Positions 51,651 through 55,279 of a DNA stretch of 55,279 nucleotides are shown piece by piece (positions within the stretch are counted from its first letter, which is position 1; each line of letters begins with the position of its first letter). Under the pieces are notes generated by a model. That model saw only the letters and a program-made list of their open reading frames with translations, was not told the origin of the DNA and did not search any database. Origin of the DNA: Pseudobdellovibrionaceae bacterium (GTDB lineage Bacteria > Bdellovibrionota > UBA1018 > UBA6935); contig PBMP01000019.1 of NCBI GenBank assembly GCA_002722705.1, forward strand, positions 1-55,279, in the 5' to 3' direction. The position numbers were made by a program, and so were the translations under genes.

Positions 51651-52839
51651 AAGGGATATTTTTCATTAAGCAATCAATGAGCTTTTTGTACATTTCCATT
51701 GAAAGTTCTTTTTTGATAAGTCTTTGAGAAAGAGAGCCGTCCGTCTGTATGATTTGAAGACCTTTATGGTATCGGTTGTCTATATTGGGTAAAAATTTAT
51801 TGATAAGCAGAGTGACTAAGGTTTTAAAGTTAGACTGATCTGACTTTAAGTTGAAAAGCTCAAAATAAGAGCCGAGATCACATTGTGGATTAAACTCTTT
51901 TGATTGATCATAGATTTCTCTTAAATATGAATCTGAAAAAACTTTATCGATATTCAGTGAGCTATTTAAGTTGGTTACATACTTAATCATTTCAACGATA
52001 AAGTGAATAATACTAAAATCCATATAAGGTGACTCTTGAATGTCCATGAGTCTGATTTCTATTGCACCAACATCAAATTTAGGAATAGCTGCTCTTGAGT
52101 TAAGCCAAGGGTTTTGAAGTGTTTTTGTGTGATCGTAGTGTGAAATGTCATTATAAATTTTAGATAAAATTTCATGATATTCTTTTAGCGATTTTACGTT
52201 TTCTGGAATGATGTTTCCAATGATAGATGGAACTTTTTCTTGATTTTTTTCGTAAAAAGAAAGCCTGTTGTCGGCATATTTTTGTTTTTTATTTTCGTAA
52301 AAAGGAGAGCTTGCTGATACAAAAGGAATTAACGGAAGTATGATTCGAATCGCGGAATGTAAACGAATGAATTCTAATTCTGTGTCGTAAGGTAAATTAA
52401 TATGAACAGATTGAAGGTTGGACCAACCATGACCTTTGCAATCAAAAATTTCATTGTATAAATGATATATTTCTCTTTGATCATGTGGCCATAAAACGGT
52501 TTCCACTTCTGGAATAAACCAAGGATTCATGGCTGTAGGCATTAAAGAGCAATTTTTTGGATATAAAATTTTTTGAATTTTTAAAATAGATTCATGAAAA
52601 ATAACATCTAACTCATGAAGAGAGCTTTCCGGATGAGTGCATTTTACTTCTAAAACGTGATTGACAAGTTCATTTGAGCAACTTGTTCGTCCAAGTTGTA
52701 CTTCATTTGAAATGATTCCGTGATTCAGCTCTTTGAGAATTTGATCCGCTATTGGTTTTACTTTTAACGAACTGTTATCAACGATCATATATTCAGCTTC
52801 AATTCCATAAACAGAAAATAGCTTGTGATGTTTAGACAT
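51640..52839 (-). CDS. GCS2-type amidoligase (glutamate-cysteine-ligase family 2)
   Basis: A 399-residue enzyme. The start is taken at ATG 52839, preceded by GAGGAA and overlapping the ligase stop by 8 bp; an in-frame ATG at 52923 would overlap by 92 bp. Family signs: YGIEAEYMIVD with the metal/ATP Glu residues, QSVHINLPY and SRAAIPKFDVGAIEIRLMD. GCS2 enzymes use ATP to join glutamate or another carboxylate to an amine. Pairing with an RLAN-ATP-grasp ligase and a papain-fold peptidase is a gene neighbourhood predicted for peptide-derived metabolites, so glutathione synthesis is less likely than a dedicated product. Confidence 0.85.
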   Translation of the reverse strand: MSKHHKLFSVYGIEAEYMIVDNSSLKVKPIADQILKELNHGIISNEVQLGRTSCSNELVNHVLEVKCTHPESSLHELDVIFHESILKIQKILYPKNCSLMPTAMNPWFIPEVETVLWPHDQREIYHLYNEIFDCKGHGWSNLQSVHINLPYDTELEFIRLHSAIRIILPLIPFVSASSPFYENKKQKYADNRLSFYEKNQEKVPSIIGNIIPENVKSLKEYHEILSKIYNDISHYDHTKTLQNPWLNSRAAIPKFDVGAIEIRLMDIQESPYMDFSIIHFIVEMIKYVTNLNSSLNIDKVFSDSYLREIYDQSKEFNPQCDLGSYFELFNLKSDQSNFKTLVTLLINKFLPNIDNRYHKGLQIIQTDGSLSQRLIKKELSMEMYKKLIDCLMKNIPYEN

Positions 52840-54292
52840 TAATTCCTCTTTTTTTATGACATTCAAAGAGGAAGTATTTTGCGATTTCGTCGTAAAGTTT
52901 TTCTCCAAGAATTTGATCTTCAACTCCAGATTCTATACTGGGGTTATCATTAATTTCTATAAAATAGATATCATTTCCTTTTTGTTTTAAATCCACACCG
53001 TATAGTCCTTTCCCGATTTCATTGGAGACTTTTAGTGCAATTTTTTTTATTTTTTCAGGAGTATTGGTTGGACTAATGCATTCAAATTTTCCTTCTTCTG
53101 ATTTTCCATTTTTGTTATTGATAATTTGCCAATGTCCGTTTGCCATATAATATTTACAAACATAAAGAATTTCGTTATTTAGAATACTTATTCTCCAGTC
53201 AAAATCGGTGGGAATATATTCTTGAATAAGAATTAGTTCTGTTTTTTTAAATAAACGATTCGCAAATAGTTTTAATTCTTCAATGTCATCAGCTTTATAA
53301 ACTCCTTGAGAAAAAGCGGAGTCTGGTTGTTTAATGATACATGGAAATTGAATTTCATTTTTAATTTTATTGAAACGTGCGGAGTCTAAAATTAATGTTT
53401 TTGGTCTGGTGATATTGAGTCGATCCAAGAGCTGTTCAAGATAAACTTTATTTGTACAACGTACAATTGAATCTGGATCGTCAATGACGACTAGACGCTC
53501 AATTTCAGCACTTCTTGAAATTCTGTAGGTATGATGTGTTACATTTGTTGTTTCTCTAATAAAGAGAGCATCAAAATTGTTAATATCAGGTCTTTCTGAG
53601 TTTTGAATGAGCTGGGTTTTAAAACCATTTTTTTGAAATGCATTTATGAATTTTTTAAGTGCCCTTGAGTCGCTTGGCGGGTGTTTTTCATTTTGATCAT
53701 AGAGAATAGCCATGTCATAAATGTATTTGGTCCCTGCTGTTTTACTGAATTTTTTTTGTTCGATGTAGTTTTTTGTTGCTTCGACTAAAAAATTCATATG
53801 CGTGGAATTAAGTTCAGAAGGGGTGAGGAGTATGATTTTTTTTATATCCCATGAATTTTTCTTTTCAAAATAAACTTTGAACATAGGGGCTTGAATCATT
53901 CGATAAAGTTCCCATGAAAGTTTATTATATGTTGAAGCGATGTTTTGTCCGAAGTAAACACTTAGGTCAAATTGGTCTGACTTAATTTTTTTTAAGTTTT
54001 TTTCGACAAGATTACTAATTTCTTCCGATAAAACTCGGTTAATTCGTCTATCGGTAAGGTCTTGGATTGATCGTGGTGATGGAAGAATTTTGTCTTTTCT
54101 CGCTTCAGCGAGTAAAGAAACGTAGTAGCCTTGCTCTTGGTAACCCATGTTTGATGATAAATTAAATACTTTAAATTTATTTTGCTTGTTATGATTATCT
54201 AAGATGTATTCAATGGGTGTTTTCACTAAGACACCTAAGTGTGAGAACTTTTGTTTATGTTTTTCATTTACAATGATGATGGGTTTGTTCAT
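52832..54292 (-). CDS. RLAN - RimK-type ATP-grasp ligase
   Basis: A 486-residue protein. The N-terminal 150 residues match the RLAN domain found before RimK-like ATP-grasps: GYYVSLLAEARKDKILPS (55-72) and a DLTDRRINRVL helix. The ATP-grasp domain covers about residues 280-480: FPCIIKQPDSAFSQGV, LILIQEYIPTDFDWRI with metal-site acids, and YFIEINDNPSIE. These enzymes activate a carboxylate as acylphosphate and couple it to an amine. The gene overlaps the C39-like peptidase gene by 4 bp (ATGA) and the GCS2 gene by 8 bp. The acceptor and the added residue are unknown. Confidence 0.88.
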   Translation of the reverse strand: MNKPIIIVNEKHKQKFSHLGVLVKTPIEYILDNHNKQNKFKVFNLSSNMGYQEQGYYVSLLAEARKDKILPSPRSIQDLTDRRINRVLSEEISNLVEKNLKKIKSDQFDLSVYFGQNIASTYNKLSWELYRMIQAPMFKVYFEKKNSWDIKKIILLTPSELNSTHMNFLVEATKNYIEQKKFSKTAGTKYIYDMAILYDQNEKHPPSDSRALKKFINAFQKNGFKTQLIQNSERPDINNFDALFIRETTNVTHHTYRISRSAEIERLVVIDDPDSIVRCTNKVYLEQLLDRLNITRPKTLILDSARFNKIKNEIQFPCIIKQPDSAFSQGVYKADDIEELKLFANRLFKKTELILIQEYIPTDFDWRISILNNEILYVCKYYMANGHWQIINNKNGKSEEGKFECISPTNTPEKIKKIALKVSNEIGKGLYGVDLKQKGNDIYFIEINDNPSIESGVEDQILGEKLYDEIAKYFLFECHKKRGINV

Positions 54293-54996
54293 TTGGTTTT
54301 TTCGATAAGAAGCAGGTTTCCGTCGTATGACGAGATACCTAAGAGGATTGAATTAATCAAACGGTTACCGTCGATCAGATAGTGGTTTGAGCCTTGAATT
54401 GGGTTTTTTTGATATGGGTCACAAATTGAAAAAGAATTTTGTTTTTCATATCCGTCGATGATGACAAAATGTCCTGCTGGTTCTCCTGCGAGGTCATCGT
54501 ACTCATTTGTAGACGGGTTTTCTCTTTTGTCTCGATAAAGCCATGTTGAGCTCAGTCCTGTTAAAATTGGAATTTTAGAGTCAATGATTGATTTTAAAAA
54601 CTGACAGGATAAATCTTCAAATTTTAACAAGCCTCCTAAATTTAAGTATTCTTCGTAGGCTTTCAGAGCATAAGATCGCTTTTCAGAAAAGGGAGGTGTT
54701 TCCCTGCTTTTACGAACGTATTGGCTGATCTCTGAGTTTTTTTTGTTAAACCAGGATGGATCAAAGACTTTGATATTATAACTCACTATTGTTGTTTTAT
54801 AGCCTCTTTCTAAAGCATGTTTTGCTAAGATAACTGCAAGCGTTCCACCTCCATTATCAAACTGATTAATTTCTCTGATCGTTTGTTTTAATGAAACTTT
54901 ATCTTGATAATAGCTGTAAACGGCGTGAAGGCTGGTTGGCCCACAGGTAGTGTAGTCGGGTTGGTTGTTTATTTTCACACCAAGTCTGATGCTCAA
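54289..54996 (-). CDS. C39/papain-like peptidase
   Basis: A 235-residue protein starting at TTG, with AAGGAG nine bases upstream and no ATG nearby. The papain-fold signature is near the N-terminus: oxyanion Gln12 and catalytic Cys18 in QPDYTTCGPTSLHAVY. The catalytic His is in AGHFVIIDGY and the Asp/Asn in ICDPYQ. It has no ABC domain and no signal peptide, so it is a cytosolic stand-alone peptidase. It is first in the operon. In published RLAN neighbourhoods a papain-like peptidase fused to an acetyltransferase is usual; here the acetyltransferase is missing. It may mature the peptide substrate. Confidence 0.85.
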   Translation of the reverse strand: MSIRLGVKINNQPDYTTCGPTSLHAVYSYYQDKVSLKQTIREINQFDNGGGTLAVILAKHALERGYKTTIVSYNIKVFDPSWFNKKNSEISQYVRKSRETPPFSEKRSYALKAYEEYLNLGGLLKFEDLSCQFLKSIIDSKIPILTGLSSTWLYRDKRENPSTNEYDDLAGEPAGHFVIIDGYEKQNSFSICDPYQKNPIQGSNHYLIDGNRLINSILLGISSYDGNLLLIEKTK

Positions 54997-55013
54997 GTTC
55001 CAGGTCTCCTTAT

Positions 55014-55260
55014 TGGATTGTGCGTCTTATTATTTGCTTTTGTAAGACGAAGTAAAGATAAAATTTTTATTTTGAATAAATTGTTTTACTTTTTGGTTTG
55101 CTGCGGCATTTAACGAAAGCCAATATCAAAATTTTTTTATTGATCATTTCTCAGAATTTATGAACTGCGGGCATAGAACTGGAGTCTAACATCCTTAAAA
55201 ATCAGCTATTGAATCGTCTCTAAAATCAAGCCTTTAACAAGGTGTGATAAAGGAGTCAAC
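55014..55260. other. Divergent intergenic region upstream of the ATP-grasp operon
   Basis: About 247 very AT-rich bases between the minus-strand operon and a plus-strand gene start. CGTCTTA (55023-55029) and TAAGACG (55043-55049) form a perfect 7-bp inverted repeat about 27-53 bp upstream of the peptidase start, in what should be its leader or promoter. I see no convincing -35/-10 pair on either strand. Confidence 0.4.
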
Positions 55261-55279
55261 ATGTCAGGAAATAGAAAAA
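55261..55279 (+). CDS. Start of a gene cut by the window end
   Basis: ATG at 55261 preceded by AAAGGAGT at a good distance. The frame reads MSGNRK to the window edge. The ribosome site is strong, but nothing can be said about the product. Confidence 0.5.

Overview
The window is AT-rich chromosomal DNA from a Gram-negative bacterium. The many lipoproteins, outer-membrane barrels and TPR proteins, and above all an FHA/AgmX-PglI-tail gene beside a barrel/TPR cluster, point to the Bdellovibrionota or another former deltaproteobacterial lineage. This placement is inference from gene content, not a phylogeny. I saw no rRNA, tRNA, insertion sequence, prophage or CRISPR array.

Layout. 1-5.6 kb: an AddB-like nuclease (cut by the window edge) and an AddA-like helicase-nuclease, separated by a lipoprotein gene. 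Both carry a four-Cys Fe-S-type motif. 5.8-11.4 kb: a lipoprotein, a minus-strand pair (solute-binding-protein-like sensor plus histidine kinase) and an exported protein of unknown function. 11.5-20.8 kb: a cluster resembling the Myxococcus Glt/Agm gliding machinery: outer-membrane barrel, two exported TPR proteins, a small membrane-anchored protein, an FHA-TM-AgmX/PglI protein whose gene has an in-frame stop near its 5' end, and a GYF-GYF-PilZ protein. 20.8-25.2 kb: alpha/beta hydrolase, pyrE, rpsT, a Spy/CpxP-like chaperone and an MltD-like lytic transglycosylase. 25.2-28.7 kb: a textbook sigma-54 promoter, a long leader or small RNA, then a TPR-barrel/FecR/lipoprotein trio. 28.7-32.5 kb: PilZ protein, NhaC antiporter, motAB. 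32.6-41.8 kb: HAD-like protein, YkgJ-type protein, EamA transporter, metallopeptidase-like protein, ahcY, metG, a membrane protein, a Cys-rich protein and an ArsM-like methyltransferase. 41.8-44.5 kb: a secreted EEP-fold protein and a second alpha/beta hydrolase on the minus strand. 44.6-49.0 kb: an H-NOX signalling operon (HTH-REC, REC, H-NOX, histidine kinase, REC-HD-GYP) behind a palindromic operator-promoter, followed by a SEC-C protein. 49.1-50.9 kb: a CSLREA/beta-helix surface lipoprotein. 51.0-55.0 kb: a compact, very AT-rich minus-strand operon of C39-like peptidase, RLAN/RimK-type ATP-grasp ligase, GCS2-type amidoligase and N-formylglutamate-amidohydrolase-like protein.

How it fits together. 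The most novel system is the last operon: two peptide-bond-forming enzymes, a papain-fold peptidase and an amidohydrolase, all translationally coupled, which suggests a peptide-derived metabolite or peptide tag of unknown structure. The second is the H-NOX operon. Its H-NOX has the heme-binding residues but Phe at the distal position used for O2 binding, so it should sense NO and feed a kinase and an HD-GYP c-di-GMP phosphodiesterase. Two PilZ proteins and MotAB in the same window are possible downstream targets. Many genes start with GTG or TTG; start choices were made from Shine-Dalgarno sites and signal peptides and are noted where uncertain.
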